A stretch of 64,000 nucleotides of DNA. Source: Erysipelotrichaceae bacterium 66202529 (GTDB lineage Bacteria > Bacillota_I > Bacilli_A > Erysipelotrichales > Erysipelotrichaceae). The notes below the pieces were generated by a model that was not told the origin of the DNA, searched no databases, and saw only the letters and a list, made by a program, of their open reading frames with translations. Positions 18,793 through 28,605 of this stretch are shown here, piece after piece. The DNA lies in contig CP046174.1 in NCBI GenBank assembly GCA_017161075.1, positions 3,286,001 to 3,350,000 of the forward strand, written 5' to 3'. Every line of letters begins with the position of its first letter. Within the stretch, counting starts at the first letter, position 1. The translations under genes and the position numbers were made by a program.

Positions 18793-18975
18793 AAAAAAAA
18801 TGATTCTTGAAAGGGAACGTAAGAATCATTTCTCTATACAAAATTATCAGGTACAAGACGATCCTCATACCGTCTTATCAGTCAAAAACCGTTGAACTGT
18901 ATTCATGTCTGGGGTTTACCGCGGCTCTTTCCTATTCTGATAACATTGTAATCAAGCGGCATAATGCCGGCTACA
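18793..18975 (-). ncRNA. Candidate small RNA or attenuated leader before the sensor operon
   Basis: On the minus strand a TATACT (18987-18982) lies 18 bp behind the tandem regulator site at 19006-19035, so a transcript would begin near 18975. It runs about 180 nt to a strong terminator: an 11-bp stem (AAATGATTCTT, 18831-18821, with 18808-18798) followed by eight T. The 5' end has a CGGCA/TGCCG hairpin (18970-18957 region). No reading frame with an SD lies inside. It is either a free small RNA or a leader whose terminator gates the operon; it matches no riboswitch class that I know. Confidence 0.45.
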
Positions 18976-19005
18976 GTACCTAGTATACCGTATCAAACAT
19001 AAAAA

Positions 19006-19035
19006 ATCTTGTCATTTTTAGCAATATCTTGTCAT
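19006..19035 (-). promoter_or_regulatory. Tandem candidate binding site of the YesN-type regulator (site 1)
   Basis: The 10-bp word ATCTTGTCAT occurs at 19006-19015 and again at 19026-19035, exactly 20 bp apart, i.e. two helical turns. The first word and its spacer (TTTTAGCAAT) recur at 14741-14760. The site abuts the -35 region of the promoter with TATACT at 18987-18982. Such tandem sites suit an AraC-type regulator with two helix-turn-helix units per monomer. The site also overlaps the start of the stretch just beyond the diguanylate cyclase stop codon. Confidence 0.5.
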
Positions 19036-19036
19036 C

Positions 19037-20602
19037 CTATATCTCTATGATCTCATAGCGGTTGCCACCTGCATGCTTTGCGCGATACATCGCTTCATCC
19101 GCCCTTTGAAAAATTTCATCATAGCGGCAGGTGTGATCACTCATGCAAACACCGATACTGGCACTCAACACCTTTTGATCCTTCACTGTCGTATTCACCA
19201 GACGCTTTAACAGCTCGTCCAGCCATTCATGCAAATATGACAGAGATAAAATATTCTTCATGAAAACGCAGAATTCATCCCCACCGATCCGTCCGGCAAA
19301 ATCACTGCTTCGCAGCATTCCCTTTAGTACGGCAACCACATTGAGAAGAACCTGATCGCCAATCAAATGACCGAACGTATCATTGATATTTTTAAATTTA
19401 TCAATGTCAATCACCAGCAGACAGACATACTGATCCTGATGCATAATCTCCAGTTCTTCTGTCACATGGTAACGAAATGCTGTCTTATTCATAACATTTG
19501 TAAATTCCTCTATTTCCGAACGGCGCTCCAGCTCTTTATTTTTCTCCAGAATCTGACTGCGTTCATATAACAGACGCTCCATATCAATTTTCAAAAGCAG
19601 GGTATTCTTCATATTGTTATGCGCAGATGCAAGCTCCATTTGACGAACCTCATAATATTCCTGCAGAGCAGTCAATCGTTCTTCTTCCTTGCCAAAGATG
19701 GTTGCATAAAGAACCTGACATTCTTTCAGTTCGGAATGCTTTTGATACTCCGGATATTCCTGCAATATCAGATTCAGCTTCTCAAGCACCTGGGAGGTAA
19801 GCTCTTTATCTTTATATTGCATACAAATTTTGAATACCTTCAGCAAATTCTTAAAGGTATGCAAACGATCCGATTCTCTATCTACGATATCCAACAAGCG
19901 TGTTACCTCATCACGAAAGACATCTATATTGCTTTTATAGCCGGCACGTAAGACCTGATACAACTGAAAATCATTATCTACCGTAATCTCTTTAAACCGT
20001 TTGTGATATTCCCAATACCATGGAAGCCAATATGCATACTCCTCCTCATCCTGCAGGAATACACTTGTGCCAAGCAGATTGATAATATTATAGCCGTCAT
20101 TGATTTTTAAATCATCAAAGCATTTGATACTGCGTTCTGCAATAGCTTTCTTAAAATACTCCTTTGCTATTTCATAATACCCCAGATCAAGAAAGAGAAC
20201 ACCGAGATTATTGAGAATAATGTAAAAATATCCGAGCTCCTGATGCTCCAGTGCAATATAGTAGGATTTCAGCATATATTCAACAGACATGATTTCATCG
20301 CCAACTGTAGCGCTGACCATCCCTGCCAGGTTGTAGGATACCATTTGAAAAAACGGATAGGGCTCCTCTTCACCGATGCATATCCCTTCCTGCAGATACA
20401 GCATTGCTTCATGATATACTCCCCTGTTATAGGATACATTACCTAAAAAGTAACAGGCGATAATCTGATAATGCTTATCCTTTTGTTCTCTGCTTATGTC
20501 ATAAAGCTGTGATGCATAATGAAAAATACCTTCAAAATCATGAAGGATCCGACATTCTTCAATATGCGCATACAGGCTTTCCATTGTTTCAGCATTCATC
20601 AT
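19037..20602 (-). CDS. TPR-repeat diguanylate cyclase
   Basis: A 521-residue soluble protein. The first 330 residues are tetratricopeptide-like helical repeats (for example NLGVLFLDLGYYEIAKEYFK), followed by a coiled coil. The last 160 residues are a GGDEF domain with an intact active site (GRIGGDEFCVFM) and an RSSD inhibitory site five residues before GGDEF, so it should make c-di-GMP from two GTP and be product-inhibited. The TPR part would receive a protein or peptide signal. No ribosome-binding site is visible before the tandem ATG codons at 20602, which is unusual here; a downstream ATG has none either. Confidence 0.88.
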   Translation of the reverse strand: MMNAETMESLYAHIEECRILHDFEGIFHYASQLYDISREQKDKHYQIIACYFLGNVSYNRGVYHEAMLYLQEGICIGEEEPYPFFQMVSYNLAGMVSATVGDEIMSVEYMLKSYYIALEHQELGYFYIILNNLGVLFLDLGYYEIAKEYFKKAIAERSIKCFDDLKINDGYNIINLLGTSVFLQDEEEYAYWLPWYWEYHKRFKEITVDNDFQLYQVLRAGYKSNIDVFRDEVTRLLDIVDRESDRLHTFKNLLKVFKICMQYKDKELTSQVLEKLNLILQEYPEYQKHSELKECQVLYATIFGKEEERLTALQEYYEVRQMELASAHNNMKNTLLLKIDMERLLYERSQILEKNKELERRSEIEEFTNVMNKTAFRYHVTEELEIMHQDQYVCLLVIDIDKFKNINDTFGHLIGDQVLLNVVAVLKGMLRSSDFAGRIGGDEFCVFMKNILSLSYLHEWLDELLKRLVNTTVKDQKVLSASIGVCMSDHTCRYDEIFQRADEAMYRAKHAGGNRYEIIEI

Positions 20603-21048
20603 ACTATAATCATATCACATTCATACCTATTTTTAAACACTCTCGCAGGCTTAGATGTCTATAAATGCACATTTTTAAATAAAGGAAATGATACATCGTA
20701 CAATAATCTTTACTTCTGAATCCGAAATGTATCCCGCTGATCCGAATGCATTCACATAGGAATTTCCATAGAAAGCTCTTGTATAACACGCTGTTTTGAG
20801 TTTTTGAGGCATTACAACTATGTAGAAGACCTTTATCATTATTGGTATTACCGGTCTTTAATTTTGGCAGTTCATTAGGAAGGAATGCAGATATTTTTAT
20901 AAGGTATTACAGATTACCATAGGAGAATGCTTCTTTCAGGTATTCATTCCTAGCAGATGATTCACCAATTCCTTATGGAAACAATAAGCCATACAGGCTG
21001 CTGCACAGCTTTTCATTCATGATCTTTATGTGTGTATCACACAGATAA
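20603..21048. other. Intergenic region between dgc gene and ptsI
   Basis: About 450 bp without a supported gene. It should contain the promoter of the diguanylate cyclase gene on its left side. I see no repeat, leader peptide or riboswitch-like structure. Confidence 0.35.
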
Positions 21049-21083
21049 TAAAAAAAACCAGACAGCCATAGACCATCCGGTTT
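21049..21083 (-). terminator. Intrinsic terminator of ptsI
   Basis: On the minus strand, AACCGGA pairs with TCTGGTT (one G-T pair) and is followed by eight T, 12 nt after the ptsI stop codon. Confidence 0.8.
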
Positions 21084-21094
21084 CTAAATTATCA

Positions 21095-22798
21095 TTATTT
21101 TGCGATTGCTTTCTTAACCAATGCAAGAACATCCTCAGCAGTAGCCTGCTGCAATGCTTCTTCTGCAAGACCTTCCATTTCCTTCTTGCTCAGGTTTGTC
21201 ACCATCTGACGAGCCTTCAGTATCTGTGTTGCAGACATGGAGAATTCATCCAGTCCCAGACCAAGGAGGACAGGCACTGCGTATTCTTCACCAGCCATTG
21301 CTCCACACATACCAGTCCATTTTCCCTCTTTGTGAGCGCCGTCAATCGTCATTTTAATCAGACGCAGGATAGAAGGATTGTATGGCTGATACAGGTAAGA
21401 AACCTTTTCATTCATACGGTCTGCTGCCATAGAGTACTGAATCAGGTCATTCGTACCGATAGAGAAGAAGTCTGCCTCTTTTGCAAAGTTATCAGCATTT
21501 ACTGCAGCTGCCGGAATTTCCACCATCATACCGACTTCAATCTTATCTGCAACCTTAACACCCTCAGCGATCAGCTTCGCCTTTTCTTCCTCAAAAATTG
21601 CCTTACCCTGACGGAATTCATCAACAGTAGCAATCATTGGGAACATGATGCACAGTTTTCCGTAAATAGAAGCACGAATCAATGCACGCAGCTGCGTACG
21701 GAAGATTTCTGTTCTGTCCAGACACAGACGAATTGCACGATATCCCAGGAACGGATTCATTTCAGGATCAAATGTGAAATAAGGAAGCTTCTTGTCACCA
21801 CCGATATCCAGTGTACGAACGACAACACGGCGTCCTCCCATACCTTCCAGAACCGTCTTATAGGCTTCAAACTGCTCGTCCTCTGTTGGGAAATGATCAG
21901 AGTGCATATACAGGAATTCTGTACGATATAGACCAACTCCTTCACCACCATTGTTCAGCACACCCTCAACATCATCCGGTGTACCAATGTTTCCGGCAAG
22001 TTCAACCTCATGTCCGTCTGTTGTAACGGATTTTGCATCCTTCAATACCTTCAATGCTTCCTTTTCTTCCATATAAGCTGCACGTTTTGCTTCATATTCT
22101 TTGATTTCTTCACCCGTTGGATTCAGGATGACTACGCCATCCAGTGCATCCAGAATGACTGTATCCCCATTGTTAGCAGCATCCAGCACACCGCTGCAGC
22201 CTACTACTGCAGGAATTTCCAAAGAGTTTGCCATAATGGCAGAGTGACTTGTTTTACCACCGATATTAGTAGCGAAGCCTTTCGCATACTCGTTTAACTG
22301 AGCAGTATCGGAAGGTGTCAAGTCATGAGCGATAATGACGGAATCCTCATTGATTGCACTCAGATCCGGAATTGTCAGTCCAAGCAGATTACATTTCAAA
22401 CGGAATGTAACATCCTTAACATCTGCTGCTCTTTCTTTAAAGTATTCGTTATCCATGGATTCAAACATGGTAACCATCATGTTAGCTACTTCATTGGTTG
22501 CAAATTCCGCATTCACTTTATCGTTTTCGATCATTCCTATGATCTGGCTGGCAAGCTCAGGATCTCCTGCCATCATCAGGTGAGCATCAAACACGGCAAG
22601 CTCTTCCGGAGCCAGACGTTTTGCGGCACGTTCTTTGATACCTTCGATATCAGCTTTCGTTTTTTCCAGAGCTGCGTTAAATTTCGCTATCTCTTCTGCA
22701 GGTGCTGCTTCTGTTTTGACAATCTCGAAGCTCGGTGTTTCCAGCTTGTAAACCTTTGCGATCGCAATCCCTGCGGATGCTGCAATACCTTTTAACAT
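21095..22798 (-). CDS. ptsI: PTS enzyme I (phosphoenolpyruvate-protein phosphotransferase)
   Basis: A 567-residue protein of normal enzyme I length. The phosphorylated histidine is H185 in [13 protein letters not shown]. The PEP-binding barrel carries [46 protein letters not shown] and the conserved cysteine in [10 protein letters not shown]. It transfers phosphate from PEP to HPr and so feeds every PTS in the cell, including the mannose-family system at 58-63 kb. HPr (ptsH) is not adjacent, unlike the usual ptsHI arrangement. A strong AGGAGG site precedes the ATG. Confidence 0.97.
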   Translation of the reverse strand: MLKGIAASAGIAIAKVYKLETPSFEIVKTEAAPAEEIAKFNAALEKTKADIEGIKERAAKRLAPEELAVFDAHLMMAGDPELASQIIGMIENDKVNAEFATNEVANMMVTMFESMDNEYFKERAADVKDVTFRLKCNLLGLTIPDLSAINEDSVIIAHDLTPSDTAQLNEYAKGFATNIGGKTSHSAIMANSLEIPAVVGCSGVLDAANNGDTVILDALDGVVILNPTGEEIKEYEAKRAAYMEEKEALKVLKDAKSVTTDGHEVELAGNIGTPDDVEGVLNNGGEGVGLYRTEFLYMHSDHFPTEDEQFEAYKTVLEGMGGRRVVVRTLDIGGDKKLPYFTFDPEMNPFLGYRAIRLCLDRTEIFRTQLRALIRASIYGKLCIMFPMIATVDEFRQGKAIFEEEKAKLIAEGVKVADKIEVGMMVEIPAAAVNADNFAKEADFFSIGTNDLIQYSMAADRMNEKVSYLYQPYNPSILRLIKMTIDGAHKEGKWTGMCGAMAGEEYAVPVLLGLGLDEFSMSATQILKARQMVTNLSKKEMEGLAEEALQQATAEDVLALVKKAIAK

Positions 22799-23065
22799 AA
22801 GTATGTCCTCCTCTTACTTCATATAATACTTATAAAAAGTAGTCCTTATCTGATAGAATCACAACGCTTCCATGAGTCTATCTCTATCTAAAATAATAAC
22901 ATTTTTTGAGCCTATAAGCAATATAGAATGCAATCACAGCCTGTTTTTTCACGGTGTTTCCATCCATTTCCGTTTTCTGCAGCACTGTTTTTCACATTTG
23001 AAAAATAAATATAATATACTGCCTTTTCATCTTGCATATTTCCTGCTTAATTTTGAAACAAAACC
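22799..23065. other. Divergent intergenic region between ptsI and the GGDEF-EAL gene
   Basis: The region carries the start signals of two divergent genes. On the ptsI side a TATTAT-like box is present near 22827 but no convincing -35. No further structure was found. Confidence 0.35.
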
Positions 23066-23095
23066 TTTACATCTTTCCCCTTTCCTGACTATACT
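23066..23095 (+). promoter_or_regulatory. Predicted promoter of the GGDEF-EAL-PAS gene
   Basis: TTTACA (23066-23071), an 18-bp spacer and TATACT (23090-23095) lie 25 bp before the start codon. Confidence 0.55.
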
Positions 23096-23119
23096 ATATA
23101 TATAAAAGGGGGAATACCC

Positions 23120-25306
23120 GTGAAAGATGAAATCAGGAAGCTCCAGCAGGAAATCAATGACCTGAAACAGGAGCTGAAGCAGTACAAGGAATATGATTCT
23201 TTGACCGGACTTTATAATAAGCATGGCTTTTATGCCCATGCAGATTATTTGTTAACTGCATTTCCTTCGCTCTCCTACCAGCTGTTCATAATAGATTTTG
23301 AGCATTTTAAGCTTATTAACGATCAATACGGCACAAGACGCGGTGATGAATTGCTGACGTCCTTTGCAGAACTGCTGTTTAAAAGCTTTCAACAGGAAGA
23401 AACAGCCTGCGGTCGGATTCATTCCGATATCTTTGCTATTCTTGTTTTACAGGGTCATGAAAAAGAAATTTGTGAGGATATCGGTACGATTTTCAGGCAA
23501 TGTGCGCAAGGTTTGGATGTAAGCTATGTTATTGGTGTTTATGATATCAAAGACCGTCATATTCCGATCCCCCTGATGTGTGACCGTGCCATGATGGCAG
23601 CCAATTCCATAAAAGGAAAGTATGAAAAACGCTGGTGCAGATATGATGATAGTATGCGTAATGTTCTCATGGAGGAGCAGGAGCTTCTTACAAATGTCGA
23701 TAATGCGCTGGGACATGGGGAATTCCAGCTGTATATTCAGCCAAAATGCAATATGAAAACGAGAAAGATCGTCGGTGGTGAGGTGCTTGTCCGTTGGATT
23801 CATCCGAAAAAGGGATTGATACCGCCAAAGGATTTTATTCCTATCTTTGAAAAAAACGGCTTTATCAAAAAGCTGGATGCCTATGTATGGGAACAAACAG
23901 CCATATGGCTTCATAAATGGTCAAAAACACATCCTGTTCTGCCTGTATCCGTCAATGTGTCCCGTATGGATATTATGGAAATGAATGTGTACACCTATTT
24001 TCAGGATCTGATACGCAAATATAAGCTGGATCCCTCCTGGCTGGAAATTGAGGTTACAGAAAGTGCCTATGCCGGAAGTGAAGAAATCATACATACGATT
24101 GATCAGCTCATGAATCATGGATTTACTGTATTGATGGATGATTTTGGAAGCGGGTATTCCTCTTTAAATATTCTGAAGGATATCAATATCAATATTTTGA
24201 AGCTGGATATGCGCTTCCTTGACAGCCAGAACAGTAAAAGCCGCAATATTCTGGATTCTATCCTGCAGATGGCAAGATGGCTTGGTATGAAGGTTATTGC
24301 TGAAGGTCTGGAAAATAAGGATCAGGCGGATTTTCTGTTGAATATCGGCTGTATGCATGCACAGGGCTTTTATTATTATAAACCGATGCCGCTGCAGGAA
24401 TTTGAACAGCTCCTTTTACAGAGTGAGCTTGTTGATACCTCCGATTATCTGCAAAGTCCGGATTACCGGGATCAGCCTATTCATTTAAAGGACTTTTTCC
24501 GAGAGGATATGCTTTCTGATATGATGTTGAATCACATCCTTGGTGCTGTCGCAGTATTTCGCATTATGGAGCATACGATTCAATTATACCGAGTCAATGA
24601 TGCATATTATCAGCTGACGGCTGATTGCATACGGCTGGAGGATGGTTTGCTTGATTTTCTGGATAACGGAAGAACAGAATTCCAGAATCTGATTGTTCAT
24701 GCCCATGAGTTTCATGAACACGGAAGTGAAAAAATTCTGCACTTAAAAACACAGACAGGTGATCGCTGGTTAAAATATCGGTGTTATTTCCTTGCGACGC
24801 GTGGAAACACACAAATCGTATATGCTTCCATTAGTGATGTCAGTGATTACATGCAGACTATGGAAGACCTGCGTTTATCCAGAGAGTCCTTCCGTATAGC
24901 GATGGAAGCGAGCCAAATCACTATATTTGAATTGGATATAGAAAATAGGGTTGCCTCTTATTCTCAAAATGCGATGAGAGCCTTTGATCTTGATGATTGT
25001 ATTATGATCAATGCACCGGAAGGCTTTATCGAACAAGGCAGTGTTTGCGAAGGTTATGAGGATATTTTCCGCAGTATCTATAATGACATTTATAATGGCA
25101 GTCCGCGCGCATCCTGTGTGATTCGCGCCCATATGGCAGAAGGGGATGTCTTTAACCGGATAACACTGACAGCTATACAAAACGAAAAGGGAAAATCCGT
25201 CCGCGCTGTTGGATGCGTGGAAAATATTACAGAAGAAATACTTAGATTACATCCACACGATCCGGATACCTACCTGAAAGCACTTATGAAGAAAAGCACA
25301 AAATGA
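23120..25306 (+). CDS. Degenerate-GGDEF / EAL c-di-GMP phosphodiesterase with PAS-like domains
   Basis: A 728-residue soluble protein beginning with GTG behind AAAGGGGGAA. Order: short coiled coil; GGDEF domain (LTGLYNKHGFYAHADYL) whose active site reads HSDIF, so cyclase activity should be lost; EAL domain with EVLVRW in place of EALLRW, NVSRMD, EVTES, MDDFGSGYSSLNIL, KLDMRFL and EGLEN, so the metal-binding acidic residues appear kept and c-di-GMP hydrolysis is likely; then two C-terminal PAS-like sensory stretches. PAS behind EAL rather than in front is less usual. It lies 2.5 kb from the TPR diguanylate cyclase, so opposing turnover of c-di-GMP is plausible. Confidence 0.88.
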   Translation: MKDEIRKLQQEINDLKQELKQYKEYDSLTGLYNKHGFYAHADYLLTAFPSLSYQLFIIDFEHFKLINDQYGTRRGDELLTSFAELLFKSFQQEETACGRIHSDIFAILVLQGHEKEICEDIGTIFRQCAQGLDVSYVIGVYDIKDRHIPIPLMCDRAMMAANSIKGKYEKRWCRYDDSMRNVLMEEQELLTNVDNALGHGEFQLYIQPKCNMKTRKIVGGEVLVRWIHPKKGLIPPKDFIPIFEKNGFIKKLDAYVWEQTAIWLHKWSKTHPVLPVSVNVSRMDIMEMNVYTYFQDLIRKYKLDPSWLEIEVTESAYAGSEEIIHTIDQLMNHGFTVLMDDFGSGYSSLNILKDININILKLDMRFLDSQNSKSRNILDSILQMARWLGMKVIAEGLENKDQADFLLNIGCMHAQGFYYYKPMPLQEFEQLLLQSELVDTSDYLQSPDYRDQPIHLKDFFREDMLSDMMLNHILGAVAVFRIMEHTIQLYRVNDAYYQLTADCIRLEDGLLDFLDNGRTEFQNLIVHAHEFHEHGSEKILHLKTQTGDRWLKYRCYFLATRGNTQIVYASISDVSDYMQTMEDLRLSRESFRIAMEASQITIFELDIENRVASYSQNAMRAFDLDDCIMINAPEGFIEQGSVCEGYEDIFRSIYNDIYNGSPRASCVIRAHMAEGDVFNRITLTAIQNEKGKSVRAVGCVENITEEILRLHPHDPDTYLKALMKKSTK

Positions 25307-25319
25307 TGTGCTTTTTTTT
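25292..25319 (+). terminator. Intrinsic terminator of the GGDEF-EAL gene
   Basis: AAAAGCACA (25292-25300) pairs with TGTGCTTTT and runs into eight T; the stem overlaps the TGA stop codon. Confidence 0.85.
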
Positions 25320-25441
25320 CAGGCAGAGCATAAATATAATTATATGCATTTACAATGAATTTACCATAGCTGTTTTGTTTCTGAAAGCATACGATACATA
25401 CCGATGCAGCCGTCATACCGTTTGTATCTGCAAGTAGCAAT

Positions 25442-25482
25442 AAAAAAAGCATATATGCATAATAGGAATACATACATGCTTT
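25442..25482 (-). terminator. Terminator of the oligopeptide transport operon
   Basis: On the minus strand AAAGCATGTATG pairs with the CATATATGCTTT arm and is followed by a T run, just past the last small gene of the operon. Confidence 0.7.
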
Positions 25483-25488
25483 ATTATA

Positions 25489-25680
25489 TCAATGAAAATA
25501 CAAAGTGAATAGCCAGATAAAAACACCCAGAACTGCGCAGAAAAGCAGAATTACCGGTACGAATACCGTGAATGCCGCCATAACAAGAGCGAGGAAATCA
25601 CCTTTTTCCAGATTTGCTTCCTTCCCCTCCCGTACTTCTTTCTTTCTCAACAGCTCTCTGAATTTTGGTCTGTTAAACAC
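25489..25680 (-). CDS. Small single-pass membrane protein at the end of the opp operon
   Basis: A 63-residue protein with a charged N-terminal half (FRELLRKKEVREGKEANLEK) and one hydrophobic helix (ALVMAAFTVFVPVILLFCAV and on). It starts with GTG that overlaps the oppF stop codon by one base (TAGTG), so it should be translated by coupling. No family was recognised. Its place suggests an accessory of the transporter, but this is inference. Confidence 0.6.
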   Translation of the reverse strand: MFNRPKFRELLRKKEVREGKEANLEKGDFLALVMAAFTVFVPVILLFCAVLGVFIWLFTLYFH

Positions 25681-26663
25681 TAGAATTCACCACCGAAGTG
25701 GCAGAGAACGACATGACCCGGTCTGATTTCTTTTGCGGCCGGCTCCTGCGTTTTACAGATATCCTTTGCATATGGACAACGAGGGTGGAATTTACATCCG
25801 CTAGGTACGTTGACATTGCTTGGAATCTCTCCATGAATGGCTTCCATACTGGAACGCTGTGTCGGATCCGGTTTCGGAATGGCAGCCATCAGCGCCTTGG
25901 TATACGGGTGCTGCGGATTTTCATAGATTTCATCTTTATCCGCAAGCTCAACCAGAGAACCAAGATACATAACACCAACACGGTTACTGATGTGTTTTAC
26001 AACACTCAGGTCGTGAGAAATAAAGATGTAGGAAATTTTACGTTCCTCCTGCATATCCATCATCAGGTTGATAATCTGCGACTGAATGGATACATCCAGT
26101 GCTGAAACAGGCTCATCACAAATGATAAAGCTTGGATCAAGAACCAAAGAACGGGCAATACCAATACGCTGGCGCTGTCCACCGGAGAACTGATGCGGAT
26201 AGCGGTAACAGTAATAAGGAGGAAGTCCACACTTTTCCATCAGATTAAGAACATATTGTTTAAGATCTTCACCCTTTTTAAAATATCCATGTGCAACCAG
26301 AGGTTCACTCAGAATATTATAAACATTCATACGAGGATTTAGGGAGCTATATGGATCTTGGAAAATAATCTGCATATCCTCACGCAGCTTCCGCATTTCC
26401 TTACGGCTTTTTTTAAGGATATCTTCACCATTGAAGTGAACTTCGCCGCTTGTTGGCTCATGCAGACGTAAGATAGCACGTCCTAATGTGGATTTACCAC
26501 AACCTGATTCACCAACGAGACCGAGCGTTTCACCTTCATAGAGCTTAAAAGAAACACCATCAACCGCTTTAACATATTTTTTATTTTTATCGAGCTTTCC
26601 TTTTCCAAGAGGGAAATATTTTTTCAGATCTTTGACTTCAAGAATTACTTTTTTATCTTCCAT
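25680..26663 (-). CDS. oppF: Oligopeptide ABC transporter ATPase OppF
   Basis: A 327-residue ATPase. Walker [10 protein letters not shown] (about residue 55), signature [15 protein letters not shown] and Walker [15 protein letters not shown] are intact. The C-terminal oligopeptide-transporter extension has the cysteine-rich [14 protein letters not shown] motif, which in relatives binds a 4Fe-4S cluster. It pairs with OppD to power peptide import. The start 2 nt before the end of oppD is preceded by GGGAGGAA. Confidence 0.95.
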   Translation of the reverse strand: MEDKKVILEVKDLKKYFPLGKGKLDKNKKYVKAVDGVSFKLYEGETLGLVGESGCGKSTLGRAILRLHEPTSGEVHFNGEDILKKSRKEMRKLREDMQIIFQDPYSSLNPRMNVYNILSEPLVAHGYFKKGEDLKQYVLNLMEKCGLPPYYCYRYPHQFSGGQRQRIGIARSLVLDPSFIICDEPVSALDVSIQSQIINLMMDMQEERKISYIFISHDLSVVKHISNRVGVMYLGSLVELADKDEIYENPQHPYTKALMAAIPKPDPTQRSSMEAIHGEIPSNVNVPSGCKFHPRCPYAKDICKTQEPAAKEIRPGHVVLCHFGGEF

Positions 26664-26665
26664 AA

Positions 26666-27664
26666 CTATTCCTCCCCTTTCGTTTCATCAAACAGGAAAC
26701 AGCTGACATGATGTTTGGATCCAACCTTTACATCGTGTGGCTGAGATTCCTTACATTTTGGCATTGCATTCGGACAGCGGTCAGCAAAATAACAACCTTT
26801 TGGTAAATTGATAGGATTTGGTACATTTCCTTCAATCGTACTCAGACGTTTGCTTCCACTATTTAAAGACGGCATACTGCTCATCAGACCAACAGTATAC
26901 GGATGCTTTGGATTTTTGAAGATTTCAAATACTGGTGCGCTTTCTACCACTTTTCCTGCATACATGACATTTACATGATCTGCCATCTGTGCAACGACTC
27001 CAAGGTCATGGGTAATCAGCATGATGGATGTTCCTGTTTTTTCTTTCAGATCATTCATCAGCTTCAGAATCTGCGCCTGAATCGTTACATCCAGAGCAGT
27101 GGTCGGTTCATCCGCAATCAACAGCTTTGGATTACATGCAAGTGCCATGGCAATCATGACACGCTGACGCATACCACCGGATAACTGGTGAGGATAATTA
27201 TCAACGACCTTTTCCGGGCGGGAAATTCCAACCATATCCAGCAGCTTGACAGCACGCTCGTGTGCTTCTTCTTTTTTTACATCCTCATGCAGCAGGATAT
27301 TCTCCATAATCTGATTTCCTACAGTAAATACCGGATTCAGTGAAGTCATCGGTTCCTGGAAAATCATAGAGATATCATTTCCACGAATCTTACGTATTTC
27401 ATCATCCTTTAAGGTTGCCAGATTTTTATCACCATACATGATTTTGCTGTCTTCACCAATTTTACCAGGCTCATCAACAAGACCAAGAATACTCATGGCA
27501 GTAACGCTCTTTCCGCAACCGGATTCACCAACGATAGCCAGTGTTTCATTTTCATACATTTTGAAGTTGTTCCCATCGACCGCTTTGGAAACTCCCTTTT
27601 TTGTATAGAAGTAAACCTTCAGATTTTCCACATCTAATATTTTCTTATTCTTTACTTGTTCCAT
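26666..27664 (-). CDS. oppD: Oligopeptide ABC transporter ATPase OppD
   Basis: A 332-residue ATPase with Walker [10 protein letters not shown], signature [15 protein letters not shown] and Walker [13 protein letters not shown]. The C-terminal [14 protein letters not shown] motif of the Opp/Dpp ATPases is present. The ATG at 27664 follows AGGAGC by 8 nt; the frame is open two codons further. It partners OppF below the OppBC permease. Confidence 0.95.
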   Translation of the reverse strand: MEQVKNKKILDVENLKVYFYTKKGVSKAVDGNNFKMYENETLAIVGESGCGKSVTAMSILGLVDEPGKIGEDSKIMYGDKNLATLKDDEIRKIRGNDISMIFQEPMTSLNPVFTVGNQIMENILLHEDVKKEEAHERAVKLLDMVGISRPEKVVDNYPHQLSGGMRQRVMIAMALACNPKLLIADEPTTALDVTIQAQILKLMNDLKEKTGTSIMLITHDLGVVAQMADHVNVMYAGKVVESAPVFEIFKNPKHPYTVGLMSSMPSLNSGSKRLSTIEGNVPNPINLPKGCYFADRCPNAMPKCKESQPHDVKVGSKHHVSCFLFDETKGEE

Positions 27665-27676
27665 ACTCACCAGCTC

Positions 27677-28594
27677 CTATCGTATATCTTTCGGGTCAAA
27701 GGCATCACGTAATCCTTCTCCGATCAGGTTGATGGAGATAACGGTCAGCAAACACATGACACCAGCAGGCAGCCAGTCCCACGGATACGTCTGGAAAACC
27801 GTTGAGTTTTGAGCCTGATACATAAGATTCCCCCAGGATGGAGTAGGTTCAGCAACTCCCATACCCAAGAAGGACAGACCTGCCTCTGTCAGTATTGCAC
27901 TAGCCATTGACAATGTCGCATTAACAATAATCATGGATAATACATTCGGAATCAGATGTTTGAATATCTTAGAGAAATCATTCAGACCAAGTGCTTCACA
28001 AGCCTGCATAAATTCCTGTTCTCGTAAAGATAATATCTGCCCACGCACCAAACGGGCAAGTCCCGGCCATGATAGAACACCAATCAGCAGAGATACGACA
28101 TACATTTTAATGTTGGAAGGAGTCCACAGCATATTGTATGCCAATGCCAGAATCATTGGTGTAAATGGCAAAGAGTATACAATTTCTGCAAAACGCATTA
28201 ACAGATTATCGACCCAGCCACCATAGTATCCGGCAACGCCACCAATCACACAACCAAGGAAAACCGTAATCAATGCAGCTATAATACCAACCATGATAGA
28301 AATACGTCCTCCCAGGAATAAGCGGAAGAATACATCACGTCCTTGCTGGTCAGTTCCAAGCCAATGCGTACTATTTGGCGCAATATTTTTTAAATCAAAA
28401 CTATAATCATCCACATCCACTCCACTAATGATAGGAACGAATATAACTGCCAGAACAATCAACACAAAGATGATTAGACCGGCCATAGCAATTTTATTTT
28501 GTCTAAACTTATTCCAAGCAATCTGCCAAGGGCCCATTGTATCGCTTTTGTCCAGTTTAATTGTTTTATTTTCTTTTACATTTTCATTTGCCAT
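27677..28594 (-). CDS. oppC: Oligopeptide ABC transporter permease OppC
   Basis: A 305-residue inner-membrane permease. An N-terminal helix (AMAGLIIFVLIVLAVIFV) and the HWLGTDQQGRDVFFRL segment typical of OppC are followed by a BPD_transp_1 domain. The EAA loop reads ACEALGLNDFSKIFKHLIPN. The ATG at 28594 follows GAGGTG by 6 nt and lies 11 nt after oppB, so expression is tightly coupled. Confidence 0.94.
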   Translation of the reverse strand: MANENVKENKTIKLDKSDTMGPWQIAWNKFRQNKIAMAGLIIFVLIVLAVIFVPIISGVDVDDYSFDLKNIAPNSTHWLGTDQQGRDVFFRLFLGGRISIMVGIIAALITVFLGCVIGGVAGYYGGWVDNLLMRFAEIVYSLPFTPMILALAYNMLWTPSNIKMYVVSLLIGVLSWPGLARLVRGQILSLREQEFMQACEALGLNDFSKIFKHLIPNVLSMIIVNATLSMASAILTEAGLSFLGMGVAEPTPSWGNLMYQAQNSTVFQTYPWDWLPAGVMCLLTVISINLIGEGLRDAFDPKDIR

Positions 28595-28605
28595 TCCAAT
28601 CACCT

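Noticed and set aside
21032..21931. Open frame of 299 codons antisense to ptsI
   Set aside because: Shadow of the conserved ptsI coding frame; composition is Cys/His/Phe-rich as expected for an antisense frame.
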